A stretch of 64,000 nucleotides of DNA, from assembly GCF_018860165.1 (NCBI RefSeq), contig NZ_JAHKNG010000001.1:186001-250000 (forward strand), given 5' to 3'. This DNA comes from Paracoccus marinaquae. GTDB lineage: Bacteria > Pseudomonadota > Alphaproteobacteria > Rhodobacterales > Rhodobacteraceae. Positions 1 through 6,135 of this stretch are shown piece after piece (within the stretch, counting starts at the first letter, position 1; each line of letters opens with the position of its first letter). Under the pieces are notes generated by a model, which worked only from the letters and a program-made list of their open reading frames with translations, was not told the DNA's origin and ran no database searches. Both the position numbers and the translations under genes were made by a program.

Positions 1-441
1 TTCCTCGTCCATGGCCTCGCGCAGCGCCTCGCGCACGGTCATGGTCTTCATCTTGGTGCCTTCGGGCCAGTCGGGGCTGGCATTGGCGGCGGGCGTCGCC
101 GGTCCGGCCTCGGCGGCAGCGGCCGGAGCTTCTGCCCTGGCCTCGGCCGGGACAGCGGCGGCGGCAGGTGCGGGCGCCTTGATGTCGTCGGCGCTTTCGC
201 CTTCCTCGACCAGCACGGCGATCGGGGTGTTCACCTTCACGCCCTCGCTGCCCTCGGCCACGAGGATCTTGCCGAGGATGCCTTCATCCACGGCCTCGAA
301 TTCCATCGTTGCCTTGTCGGTCTCGATCTCGGCGATGATGTCGCCGGACTTGACCGCGTCGCCTTCCTTTTTCAGCCATTTCGCCAGCGTGCCTTCCTCC
401 ATGGTCGGGGACAGGGCGGGCATCAGAATCTCGGTTGCCAT
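1..441 (-). CDS. pdhB: Pyruvate dehydrogenase E1 beta subunit, N-terminal part (runs off the window)
   Basis: Only the first 147 codons are present; the gene continues beyond base 1. The protein starts [17 protein letters not shown] and carries a complete lipoyl domain with the lysine context [10 protein letters not shown] around residues 41-50. An Ala/Pro/Glu-rich flexible linker follows, and then the beginning of the transketolase-like E1 beta domain ([16 protein letters not shown]). A lipoyl domain fused to E1 beta is typical of alphaproteobacterial PdhB. The gene lies 16 bases behind pdhA on the same strand, with GGGAGGGA as ribosome site. It belongs to the cytoplasmic pyruvate dehydrogenase complex, which makes acetyl-CoA. 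Confidence 0.95.
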   Translation of the reverse strand, partial: MATEILMPALSPTMEEGTLAKWLKKEGDAVKSGDIIAEIETDKATMEFEAVDEGILGKILVAEGSEGVKVNTPIAVLVEEGESADDIKAPAPAAAAVPAEARAEAPAAAAEAGPATPAANASPDWPEGTKMKTMTVREALREAMDEE

Positions 442-457
442 TCTTGTGGTCCCTCCC

Positions 458-1468
458 TCAGGCGTCCGTCTCGGCGTAGATATCGGTCCACAGTTCCTCG
501 AGGGCCGGTTCAGGGCTTTCCTTCGAGAATTCAGCGGCCTCGTTCACGATGTCCTTGATTTCCTTGTCCACCGCCTTCAACTCGTCCTCGGTGGCGTGAT
601 TGCCCTGCAGCAGCAATTCGCGGACATGTTCGATGGCGTCGCGCTCGTCGCGCATCTTCTGCACCTCCTCGCGGGTGCGGTATTTCGCCGGGTCCGACAT
701 CGAGTGGCCGCGATAGCGATAGGTCATCACCTCGAGGATGTAGGGGCCCTTGCCGGCGCGGCAATGCGCCACCGCCTTCTCGGAGGCGGCCTTCACGGCC
801 AGCACGTCCATGCCGTCGACCTGCTCGCCCGGGATGCCGAAGGATTCGCCGCGGCCGTAAAGCGTCGTCGACTTGGTCGAGCGCTTCATCGAGGTGCCCA
901 TGGCATACTGGTTGTTCTCGATCACGAAGATGACCGGCAGATCCCACAGTTCGGCCATGTTGTAGGTTTCGTAGACCTGGCCCTGGTTCGAGGCGCCGTC
1001 ACCGAAATAGGCGAAGGTGACATTGTCATTGCCCAGATACTTGTCGGCGAAGGCAAGGCCCGCGCCCAGCGGCACCTGCGCGCCGACGATGCCGTGGCCG
1101 CCGTAGAAATGTTTTTCGCGGCTGAACATGTGCATGCTGCCGCCCTTGCCCTTGGAATATCCGCCCTCGCGGCCGGTCAGCTCGGCCATGACGCCCTTGG
1201 GGTCCATGCCGCAGGCCAGCATGTGGCCGTGGTCGCGATAGGAGGTGATGCGCTTGTCGCCTTCCTTGGCGGCGGCCTCGAGGCCGACGACGACCGCTTC
1301 CTGACCGATATAGAGATGGCAGAAGCCACCGATCAGGCCCATGCCGTAAAGCTGGCCGGCCTTCTCCTCGAATCGGCGGATCAGCAGCATGTCGCGATAG
1401 TATTTCAGCAATTCGTCCTTCGACGTATTGGACGCAGCCGGCTTGCTGGCGGCGGGTCTCCTGGCCAT
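458..1468 (-). CDS. pdhA: Pyruvate dehydrogenase E1 alpha subunit
   Basis: This 336-residue protein is the thiamine-diphosphate-binding alpha chain of pyruvate dehydrogenase E1, which decarboxylates pyruvate and reductively acetylates the lipoyl group. The TPP motif runs from GDGASNQG to IENNQ (about residues 163-193), and the phosphorylation-loop-like segment YRGHSMSDP is present near residue 256. An Ala/Pro/Lys-rich start ([13 protein letters not shown]) precedes the conserved [12 protein letters not shown]. The start is fixed by AGGAGGA just upstream. pdhB follows after 16 bases. An inverted repeat 29 bases before the start suggests operator control. Confidence 0.97.
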   Translation of the reverse strand: MARRPAASKPAASNTSKDELLKYYRDMLLIRRFEEKAGQLYGMGLIGGFCHLYIGQEAVVVGLEAAAKEGDKRITSYRDHGHMLACGMDPKGVMAELTGREGGYSKGKGGSMHMFSREKHFYGGHGIVGAQVPLGAGLAFADKYLGNDNVTFAYFGDGASNQGQVYETYNMAELWDLPVIFVIENNQYAMGTSMKRSTKSTTLYGRGESFGIPGEQVDGMDVLAVKAASEKAVAHCRAGKGPYILEVMTYRYRGHSMSDPAKYRTREEVQKMRDERDAIEHVRELLLQGNHATEDELKAVDKEIKDIVNEAAEFSKESPEPALEELWTDIYAETDA

Positions 1469-1496
1469 GCGGGCATTCCTCCTAGATGCGGTTTCG

Positions 1497-1520
1497 GGAT
1501 AGTTCAGCGTTAAACTATCC
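1497..1520. promoter_or_regulatory. Perfect inverted repeat in the pdhA promoter region, putative operator
   Basis: GGATAGTT and AACTATCC form a perfect 8-bp inverted repeat with an 8-base spacer, 29-52 bases upstream of pdhA. Upstream of it on the minus strand, TTGCAC (1546-1541) and TACGGA (1523-1518) are spaced 17 bases and could be -35 and -10. The repeat would then cover the transcription start, the position of a repressor site. The surroundings are noticeably more AT-rich than the genes. The regulator is unknown and the -10 match is weak. Confidence 0.5.
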
Positions 1521-1589
1521 GTAACCTATTGCTCGGAAGGGTGCAATGCGGGAAACCGGATCGGCGCCCGGCGCGGCGGCAGGCTGCCG

Positions 1590-1883
1590 TCAGCGCAGGA
1601 TAATTTCGTCGGCACGGACCACGCCCAGCACCTCGCGGGCCTGTTCGTCCAGCAGATCCAGATCGAGGAAATCGTCCGACAGGCGGCGGGTCAGGTTCTG
1701 CATCCGGTCCACCTCGGCACGCAGCCTGTCGCGTTCGGCGGCAAGTTCGGCGGTCTCGGCCTCGACCTGGATCCGGCGCAGAATGCCGGAGGGGCCCTGC
1801 ACGGCGGCGAAGGCGAAATAGAGGCCAAGCGAGAGGGTCAGCACGAAGAAGATGGTGGCGCTGATCGAGAGACGTTGTGACAT
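1590..1883 (-). CDS. ftsB: Cell division protein FtsB (septum formation initiator, DivIC family)
   Basis: This 97-residue bitopic membrane protein has a short cytoplasmic N-terminus (MSQRLSIS), one membrane segment at about residues 9-28, and a coiled coil with heptad-like Glu/Arg/Leu spacing at about 38-72 (EAETAELAAERDRLRAEVDR). A short conserved C-terminal segment ends in RADEIILR. In the family FtsB pairs with FtsL through the coiled coil and bridges to FtsQ; ftsL itself is in this window at 7101. The longer reading frame upstream is not used because the membrane segment follows directly on this ATG. It precedes pdhA on the same strand, an arrangement I recall from other alphaproteobacteria. 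Confidence 0.88.
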   Translation of the reverse strand: MSQRLSISATIFFVLTLSLGLYFAFAAVQGPSGILRRIQVEAETAELAAERDRLRAEVDRMQNLTRRLSDDFLDLDLLDEQAREVLGVVRADEIILR

Positions 1884-1963
1884 GAGGCGGGCCGGCGATT
1901 GTTTTGCGGGTTTGCCGCCGATCATGCCACAGGCGCGTGGGCAGGGGAATCCCCCGGCCGAGT

Positions 1964-2743
1964 TCAAAGCCGCTGCCGGAAGATCGTCTCGATCCGGGCG
2001 GCCTCGTCGCGCAGGCCGAAGGGCGGGTTGAGAATCCACATGCCGGAGCCGATCATCGAATGCCCCGCCCGGGCCGGGGGAAAGCCGACCTCCGAGCGCA
2101 GCGCGTCGGGATGGGCGCCCGCCAGTGCATCGAGCATCGGCAGGTGCCGATCGTCGGTCAGGAGCGGATACCAGAGCGCAATCACCCCGACATTCCACTT
2201 GCGGGCCAGCAGCCCGATCTGGCGGGGGATGGCGGTGTAATCGGCCTTGATCTCATAGCTGGGGTCGATCAGCAAAAGCCCGCGCCGCGGCGTCGGCGGG
2301 CAGATTGCCTGGGCCATCTGGAACCCGTCCTGACGGTAGGGCGTCGCAAATGCCGCCACCTCGGACAGGGCCGCATGCTCGGCCGGATGCAGCTCGGCCA
2401 GATGGGCCGAATCCGTCGGTCGCAGGAAGTGCCCGGCGATCAGGGGGGAGCCCGGATAGGCGGTGGCGCCCCGGGTCGCGCGAATGGCGGCCAGTGCCTG
2501 TCGCAGCGGGTGCCCTTGCGGCAGCCAGCCCTCGGCCTCGGCGCGCAGGATGCCGGCCTCGGCCTCGCCGGTCTTGCGGGCCTCGGGGGCGTCCAGCCGA
2601 TAGAGGCCGCGCCCGGCATGGGTTTCGAGATAGGAGAGCGGCTTGTCCTTGCGCGTCATATAGGCGAGCGCCGAGGCCAGCAGCGCGTGCTTGTGCAGAT
2701 CGGCGAGGTTTCCGGCGTGATAGGCGTGCTGATAGCTGAGCAT
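1964..2743 (-). CDS. rlmJ: 23S rRNA (adenine2030-N6)-methyltransferase RlmJ
   Basis: The 259-residue protein begins MLSYQHAYHAGNLADLHKHA, the conserved RlmJ opening that forms part of the SAM pocket. It carries the family catalytic motif as DPSYE (LLIDPSYEIKADY, about residue 164). RlmJ of E. coli has DPPYE, and the serine form is common in alphaproteobacteria to my knowledge. The C-terminus has GSGMWILNPPFG. The enzyme methylates A2030 of 23S rRNA in the cytoplasm. The start is the ATG of MLSYQ; the longer frame upstream has no family similarity. Confidence 0.93.
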   Translation of the reverse strand: MLSYQHAYHAGNLADLHKHALLASALAYMTRKDKPLSYLETHAGRGLYRLDAPEARKTGEAEAGILRAEAEGWLPQGHPLRQALAAIRATRGATAYPGSPLIAGHFLRPTDSAHLAELHPAEHAALSEVAAFATPYRQDGFQMAQAICPPTPRRGLLLIDPSYEIKADYTAIPRQIGLLARKWNVGVIALWYPLLTDDRHLPMLDALAGAHPDALRSEVGFPPARAGHSMIGSGMWILNPPFGLRDEAARIETIFRQRL

Positions 2744-2832
2744 GGCCTGCCATAGCGCCGATCGAAGCGCGCCGGAAGGGGGGATGGGTCGGGCGGCGCG
2801 GAACCCGGGGGGCCTCGCCGGCCCCCTCTTGG

Positions 2833-2870
2833 CCTGCGGCCAATTCACCCCCGCAGGTATTTGGAAAGAG
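2833..2870. repeat. Small palindromic intergenic element
   Basis: CCTGCGG (2833-2839) and CCGCAGG (2851-2857) form a 7-bp hairpin followed by TATTTGGAAAGAG. Read on the minus strand this is CTTTCCAAATACCTGCGG plus GGGTGAATTGG, a type of short intergenic sequence I recall as widespread in Rhodobacterales. It lies between the end of the hairpin array and rlmJ and could act as a transcript end for the array. A looser relative (AAATATCCGGGCGAATCCCC) occurs at 13627-13646 before murD. Confidence 0.4.
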
Positions 2871-2887
2871 TGCGATGGAGGGGGGTT

Positions 2888-2923
2888 GCGGCGGCACCTA
2901 GGGAGGAGGAGGGGTGCCGCCGC
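2888..2923 (-). ncRNA. CcsR-like unit 10 (last)
   Basis: An 11-bp perfect stem (2888-2898 with 2913-2923). The loop motif is at 2901-2909. Confidence 0.85.
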
Positions 2924-2930
2924 TCAACGC

Positions 2931-2955
2931 TGGCCCAGGGAGGAGGGTCGGGCCG
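2931..2955 (-). ncRNA. CcsR-like unit 9 (weakest stem)
   Basis: Only GGCCC/GGGCC (2932-2936 with 2950-2954) pairs clearly. The motif GGGAGGAGG is at 2938-2946. This may be a decayed unit. Confidence 0.6.
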
Positions 2956-2965
2956 CGTATGGGGT

Positions 2966-3002
2966 GCGGTGCGGGCCAGGGAGGAGGAGAGGCCAACACC
3001 GC
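2966..3002 (-). ncRNA. CcsR-like unit 8
   Basis: GCGGTG/CACCGC (2966-2971 with 2997-3002) and GGCC/GGCC (2974-2977 with 2991-2994) flank a 2x2 internal loop. The motif is at 2979-2987. Confidence 0.75.
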
Positions 3003-3005
3003 CAG

Positions 3006-3046
3006 CGATGCGGGCTCAAGGGGGGAGGAGAGAGCCCGTCGCATCG
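3006..3046 (-). ncRNA. CcsR-like unit 7
   Basis: CGATGC/GCATCG (3006-3011 with 3041-3046) and GGGCT/AGCCC (3012-3016 with 3033-3037) pair with a 3-base bulge. The motif is shortened to GGGAGGAG at 3023-3030. Confidence 0.72.
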
Positions 3047-3074
3047 GTTTGCCGCGAACAGGGCGGCTATGGGT

Positions 3075-3110
3075 GCGGCGCGGCCCCGGGGAGGAGGAGG
3101 GGCTTGCCGC
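3075..3110 (-). ncRNA. CcsR-like unit 6
   Basis: GCGGC/GCCGC (3075-3079 with 3106-3110) and GCCCC/GGGGC (3083-3087 with 3099-3103) form two stem segments with a small internal loop. The motif is at 3089-3097. Confidence 0.75.
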
Positions 3111-3112
3111 TG

Positions 3113-3150
3113 ACGTCCGGCCAGGGAGGAGGGAGGAGAAGGCCGGTCGT
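3113..3150 (-). ncRNA. CcsR-like unit 5 with doubled loop motif
   Basis: CCGGCC (3117-3122) pairs with GGCCGG (3141-3146), extended by ACG/CGT across one unpaired base on each side. The loop contains GGGAGGAGGGAGGAG, so the C-rich motif appears one and a half times. Confidence 0.78.
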
Positions 3151-3187
3151 GTTCGGGTGCCGCGAAACAGCGCGGCCATGTTCTTTT

Positions 3188-3223
3188 GCGGCGACCCCTT
3201 GGGAGGAGGAGCGGGGTCGCCGC
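3188..3223 (-). ncRNA. CcsR-like unit 4
   Basis: An 11-bp perfect stem (3188-3198 with 3213-3223). The loop motif is at 3201-3209. Confidence 0.85.
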
Positions 3224-3228
3224 GGCGA

Positions 3229-3262
3229 TGCTGGACCCCAGGGAGGAGGAGGGGGTCCGGCA
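3229..3262 (-). ncRNA. CcsR-like unit 3
   Basis: An 11-bp stem (3229-3239 with 3252-3262), one pair of which is G-T (wobble or mismatch depending on strand). The loop motif is at 3241-3249. Confidence 0.82.
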
Positions 3263-3271
3263 CGGTCTTTG

Positions 3272-3310
3272 GGCGGCATCCTCCGGGGAGGAGGAGAGGA
3301 GGATGCCGCC
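3272..3310 (-). ncRNA. CcsR-like unit 2
   Basis: A 13-bp perfect stem (3272-3284 with 3298-3310), the longest in the array. The loop motif is at 3286-3294. Confidence 0.85.
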
Positions 3311-3312
3311 GG

Positions 3313-3341
3313 TCCCGGCCCCGGGAGGAGGTGGGGCGGGA
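3313..3341 (-). ncRNA. CcsR-like unit 1 (closest to DUF1127)
   Basis: The outer stem TCCC/GGGA and inner stem GCCCC/GGGGC (plus-strand letters) pair with one bulged G. The loop holds GGGAGGAGG at 3323-3331, which reads CCTCCTCCC in the transcript. Confidence 0.75.
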
Positions 3342-3351
3342 AGGCTATGGC

Positions 3352-3579
3352 TTACTTCGACGTCCCCCAGGCGGCCTCATGGGCCAGACGGGTGATCATC
3401 GAGCGGCTGATTCCCAGATCGTCGAGATCGCGAGTGGTCAGCGCATTCAATTCGCGCACGGTCTGGCGATAGACGGCATTGCGGGCGCGGTTTTCCTGGA
3501 AGCGCTGAACCGCAGCCATCAGCCGGCCACGCAGGCCGGGTGCGGCCGTGCTGTTCTGGGCCTGGACGATAACGGTCAT
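3352..3579 (-). CDS. Small DUF1127 protein, CcaF1-like
   Basis: A 75-residue basic protein starting MTVIVQAQNSTAAPG with the DUF1127 core in its C-terminal half (RELNALTTRDLDDLGISRSM, about residues 42-61), ending HEAAWGTSK. AAGGAA lies upstream of this ATG, and the longer upstream frame is not needed. In Rhodobacter the homologous gene ccaF1 is cotranscribed with the CcsR sRNAs and its Arg-rich protein binds RNA and affects sRNA maturation. Here the array starts 10 bases after the stop, so one transcript for both is expected. The gene is divergent from mrp. Confidence 0.88.
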   Translation of the reverse strand: MTVIVQAQNSTAAPGLRGRLMAAVQRFQENRARNAVYRQTVRELNALTTRDLDDLGISRSMITRLAHEAAWGTSK

Positions 3580-3911
3580 TGCTCTGTTCCTTTCTGTCTT
3601 GCGCCTTGCCCAGATGGCCCGGCGCCTTCGATGGGTTAAAGATGGCGCTAATGCTGCAGATGCACAATGGATGGATCCAAAATGCTGCCATGCAGCAATT
3701 GCATGGCTCATTCTCAGGATTGGCCGGGTTGATACTGAATCGAAAAAACAATTTTACCTTGAGGCAAATGTTTGCGATCACGTTCCGGCCCGGTCAAAGC
3801 CCTGATTTGAAAGCGCTTGGCGGGGTTTCCGGCCAAACGTCGCAAGGGGGTGGCGGTGGCTGGCGCAGCCGTGCATCATGCCGCCCGCCACAGTCGACAC
3901 GAGGTGATAAC
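3580..3911. other. Divergent intergenic region between DUF1127 and mrp
   Basis: 332 bases without a credible gene. The stretch 3650-3780 is AT-rich and contains short palindromes (TGCTGCCATGCAGCA at 3682-3696). The part next to mrp is GC-rich and ends with GAGGTGA, the ribosome site of mrp. Apart from the candidate promoter at 3751-3780, I see nothing definite. Confidence 0.6.
3751..3780 (-). promoter_or_regulatory. Candidate promoter of the DUF1127-sRNA transcript
   Basis: On the minus strand TGATCG (3780-3775) and TAAAAT (3756-3751) are 18 bases apart. They sit in an AT-rich stretch inside an otherwise GC-rich region. TGATC with an 18-base spacer resembles the sigma-E-type -35 of Rhodobacter rather than a clear RpoH promoter, so the sigma factor is uncertain. 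The expected start near 3744 gives a leader of about 165 bases. Confidence 0.25.
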
Positions 3912-4988
3912 ATGTCCGTCAGCCGGGAAGTTGCCCTAGCGGAAATCGCAGACATCCGTCTTCCGGACGGCCGGACGCTTGCCGAGGCGGATATCGTCCG
4001 CGCCCTGAGCGTCGATGGCGGCACGATCCGATTCGTCATCGAGGCGGCCGATGCGGCGGCCGCCAGCAGCCTGTCGCAGGTGGAGGCCGAGGCGCAGCGC
4101 CGCCTGGAGGCCCTGCCGGGGATCGAGCGGGTGCAGATCGTGGTGACGGCCCCCGCGGCCCGCCCGGCCGCGGCGGGGGCGGCGCCGTCGCTGAAGATCG
4201 GGCGCCATGCGACCGGGCAGGCCGGCCCGCAGCCGATTCCGGGTGTGCGCAGCATTGTCGCCATCGGATCGGGCAAGGGCGGGGTCGGGAAATCGACGCT
4301 GACCTCCAATCTGGCGGTGGCCCTGGCCCGGGCCGGCCGGCGGGTCGGTCTGCTGGATGCCGATATATATGGTCCGTCGCAGCCGCGGATGATGGGCGTT
4401 TCGGACCGTCCCGCGAGCCCCGATGGCAAGCGGATCGAGCCGCTGCACGCCCATGGCGTCACCATCATGTCGATCGGGCTGATGCTGAAGGAGGGCGAGG
4501 CCGTGGTCTGGCGCGGCCCGATGCTGATGGGGGCATTGCAGCAGCTGCTGCAGCAGGTGAACTGGGGCGAGCTGGACGTGCTGCTGATCGACCTGCCGCC
4601 CGGCACCGGCGATGTGCAGTTGTCGCTGTGCCAGAAGGCGGCGGTGACCGGGGCGATCATCGTCTCGACCCCGCAGGATGTGGCACTGCTGGATGCGCGT
4701 CGTGCCATCGACATGTTCAACAAGCTCAAGGCGCCGGTTCTGGGGCTGATCGAGAACATGTCCAGCTATATCTGTCCGAACTGCGGTCATGAGGCGCATC
4801 TGTTCGGCCATGGCGGCGTCGCCGCCGAGGCGATGGATCTGGGGCTGCCTTTCCTGGGCGAGATCCCCCTGCAACTCGAGGTGCGGCTGGCCGGTGATTC
4901 GGGCCGGCCCGTCGCCCTGGGCGAGGGTGAGATCGCGCAGGCCTATGCGCGGCTGGCCGCGCGGCTGATCGAACAGGGGGTCGCCTGA
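3912..4988 (+). CDS. Mrp/ApbC-type iron-sulfur cluster carrier ATPase
   Basis: 358 residues. The N-terminal domain (1-80) is of the MIP18/DUF59 kind. A linker follows, then a P-loop ATPase with the deviant Walker A GKGGVGKST at 121-129, the switch region DADIYGPSQPRM at 150-160 and DLPPGTGD at 227-234. Near the C-terminus is the cluster-binding pair C288-P-N-C291. In the family this protein binds and passes on Fe-S clusters in the cytoplasm. The start is the ATG preceded by GAGGTGATAAC; a longer frame upstream has no family similarity. Confidence 0.95.
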   Translation: MSVSREVALAEIADIRLPDGRTLAEADIVRALSVDGGTIRFVIEAADAAAASSLSQVEAEAQRRLEALPGIERVQIVVTAPAARPAAAGAAPSLKIGRHATGQAGPQPIPGVRSIVAIGSGKGGVGKSTLTSNLAVALARAGRRVGLLDADIYGPSQPRMMGVSDRPASPDGKRIEPLHAHGVTIMSIGLMLKEGEAVVWRGPMLMGALQQLLQQVNWGELDVLLIDLPPGTGDVQLSLCQKAAVTGAIIVSTPQDVALLDARRAIDMFNKLKAPVLGLIENMSSYICPNCGHEAHLFGHGGVAAEAMDLGLPFLGEIPLQLEVRLAGDSGRPVALGEGEIAQAYARLAARLIEQGVA

Positions 4989-5327
4989 CGGCGCGCCCTG
5001 TCATGGGGTGGGTGTCGGGTGGGAATTTCCGGGGCGGCTGGGAATTCAGGGCACTGACTGGGCGCCGGCGATCCCGGATACGTGATTCGGCGTGATTCCA
5101 GCGGGATTCCACGTGAATTCTGAGCTGAGGTCTGTTATCGCGGTATTTCTGCGGGCACTTTCTGGGACAGCGCGGATTGCGCGGGAAAAACCGCACATTT
5201 CTATATGTGTGGTGTATGTGTTATGCGTACACAACATGTGGCGTGTTCTTGCGCCGCGAGCCTGCCGTTTGTTATGAACGTCTCGGTTTTATCAAGGTAA
5301 TTTCACCCTAAGTGGCGTAGAAATCCA
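4989..5327. other. Intergenic region upstream of the dcw leader RNA
   Basis: No coding region is credible between mrp and the dcw leader. Bases 5080-5340 are clearly richer in A and T than the rest of the window, which fits a promoter zone for the dcw cluster. Bases 5004-5063 contain several scattered TGGG words but not in the regular 10-base spacing of known MraZ boxes. Confidence 0.6.
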
Positions 5328-5356
5328 TTGCTTCCCGCAAATTCCCATGTCACAAC
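5328..5356 (+). promoter_or_regulatory. Candidate promoter of the dcw leader RNA
   Basis: TTGCTT (5328-5333) and CACAAC (5351-5356) are 17 bases apart; each matches the consensus at three or four positions. A start near 5363 would give a transcript of about 213 bases up to the terminator at 5533-5575. That is close to the roughly 206 bases I recall for UpsM in R. sphaeroides. Confidence 0.28.
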
Positions 5357-5362
5357 TTGATC

Positions 5363-5575
5363 ACGGAGACGGGGAGTGAAGGGGCAACAAGACCCCGCAA
5401 GGCGACGCAGGTTTCATGCAGGCACCCGTTTTCCAATATTGATCCGCCCGCGCGTGCGAGCAGCACCTCCCCCAGGTGGCGCGTGACAGGGTGGACGACC
5501 CCGAAAGGGGCCCAGGCAATGGGAACGAGGGCGGCGGATCGGGCAGTGGCAGCGGCCCGGTCCGCCTTTCTCTTT
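5363..5575 (+). ncRNA. UpsM-like leader sRNA of the dcw cluster
   Basis: In Rhodobacter sphaeroides the dcw cluster is preceded by UpsM, an abundant sRNA made from the 5' leader of mraZ by partial termination. Here the same place holds a structured, non-coding stretch. It includes GGGG/CCCC at 5381-5396, a hairpin with loop CCCCC (CACCT/AGGTG, 5464-5478), a CCCC-GAAA-GGGG tetraloop hairpin at 5499-5510, and finally a strong terminator hairpin. The call rests on position, structure and terminator, not on sequence alignment. The 5' end is inferred. Confidence 0.5.
5533..5575 (+). terminator. Rho-independent terminator inside the mraZ leader
   Basis: GGCGGATCGGGC (5533-5544) pairs with GCCCGGTCCGCC (5555-5566) as a 12-bp stem with one wobble and a 10-base loop. 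TTTCTCTTT follows. It lies 38 bases before mraZ, so full termination would silence the operon; partial termination or processing must let transcription through, as reported for UpsM. Confidence 0.75.
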
Positions 5576-5613
5576 CGGGCGACCGGAAGAGTGAGCAGTG
5601 AGGGCGGGCCGGC

Positions 5614-6132
5614 GTGGCGCGGAAGTTCAGAGGCACCGAGACCGTCAAGGTCGATGGAAAGGGCCGCATGTCGGTCCCCGCCCGGCTGCGCAAGACCTTC
5701 GACGCCGGCGATCCTGCCTTCTCGACCTCGAATACCGGGCGCACGCAGCTGGTGGCGGTCTATGGCCCCGACACATGGAACTGGCTCGAACTTTACACCA
5801 TGGAAGCCATCGAAGAGATCGATGCGCAGATCGACCGGCTGACCCGCGGCACCGAAGAGCGCCTCAGCCTCGAGCTGCTGATGAACGGCCAGTCGGTCGA
5901 TCTGGAAATCGACCGCGAGGGCCGTCTGGTCCTGCCGCAGAAGCTGCGCGAGAAGCTGGGCTTCGGCAACGGGATCGAGACGATCTTTGCCGCAAGCGGT
6001 GACTATGTGAAGGTCTATCTGCCCGATTCCCCGCCGAAGGATGTCGAGAAACTGGAGAAGTTCATCGCCTCGAAAGGGCCGGGCTTCGATCCGCGCTCGT
6101 TTCTTGGCCAGGCCAGCAGCGGCGAGGGCTAG
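5614..6132 (+). CDS. mraZ: Transcriptional regulator MraZ
   Basis: 172 residues with two SpoVT-AbrB-like MraZ domains: the first contains VKVDGKGRMSVPARLRKTF (12-30), the second LEIDREGRLVLPQKLREKLG. MraZ binds TGGG-type repeats in front of dcw operons and represses its own operon in E. coli. The start is GTG (GTG-GCG-CGG), the only start codon that leaves the conserved first domain intact; GAGGGCGGG lies upstream. rsmH follows after 3 bases. Confidence 0.93.
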   Translation: MARKFRGTETVKVDGKGRMSVPARLRKTFDAGDPAFSTSNTGRTQLVAVYGPDTWNWLELYTMEAIEEIDAQIDRLTRGTEERLSLELLMNGQSVDLEIDREGRLVLPQKLREKLGFGNGIETIFAASGDYVKVYLPDSPPKDVEKLEKFIASKGPGFDPRSFLGQASSGEG

Positions 6133-6135
6133 GGC

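Larger units (their letters stand above)
2888..3341 (-). ncRNA. CcsR/cuckoo-type small-RNA array: ten hairpins with CCUCCUCCC loops
   Basis: Starting 10 bases after the DUF1127 stop codon and read on the minus strand, ten consecutive hairpins each present CCTCCTCCC, or a one-base-shorter form, in the loop. The stems differ from one another: units 2, 4 and 10 have 11-13 perfect or near-perfect pairs, while the loops are nearly identical. This is the layout of the CcsR1-4 (cuckoo) sRNAs of Rhodobacter sphaeroides. Those follow the DUF1127 gene RSP_6037 (ccaF1), are cut from one precursor and are stress induced with RpoH. That four-unit comparison is from memory. Here I count ten units, in transcription order from 3341 down to 2888. 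No protein is credible here. Confidence 0.88.

Noticed and set aside
2888-3341. CRISPR-like array or CsrA/RsmA-binding RNA on the plus strand
   Set aside because: The units are not identical repeats with spacers: the stems differ and only the loop motif is shared. Plus-strand GGA loops resemble Csr sponges, but the DUF1127 gene, the orientation and the known CcsR family all point to the minus strand.
2861-3639. Long open frames through the purine-rich hairpin array on both strands
   Set aside because: They arise from stop-free GGAGG repeats, have a Gly/Arg/Pro-rich composition and no family features.
5004-5063. MraZ-binding TGGG repeats
   Set aside because: TGGG words occur but their spacing is irregular and they lie about 600 bases from mraZ.
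4989-5613. RNase P RNA, SRP RNA or 6S RNA upstream of mraZ
   Set aside because: None of the conserved sequence blocks of these RNAs is present; a leader RNA of the UpsM type explains the structure and terminator better.
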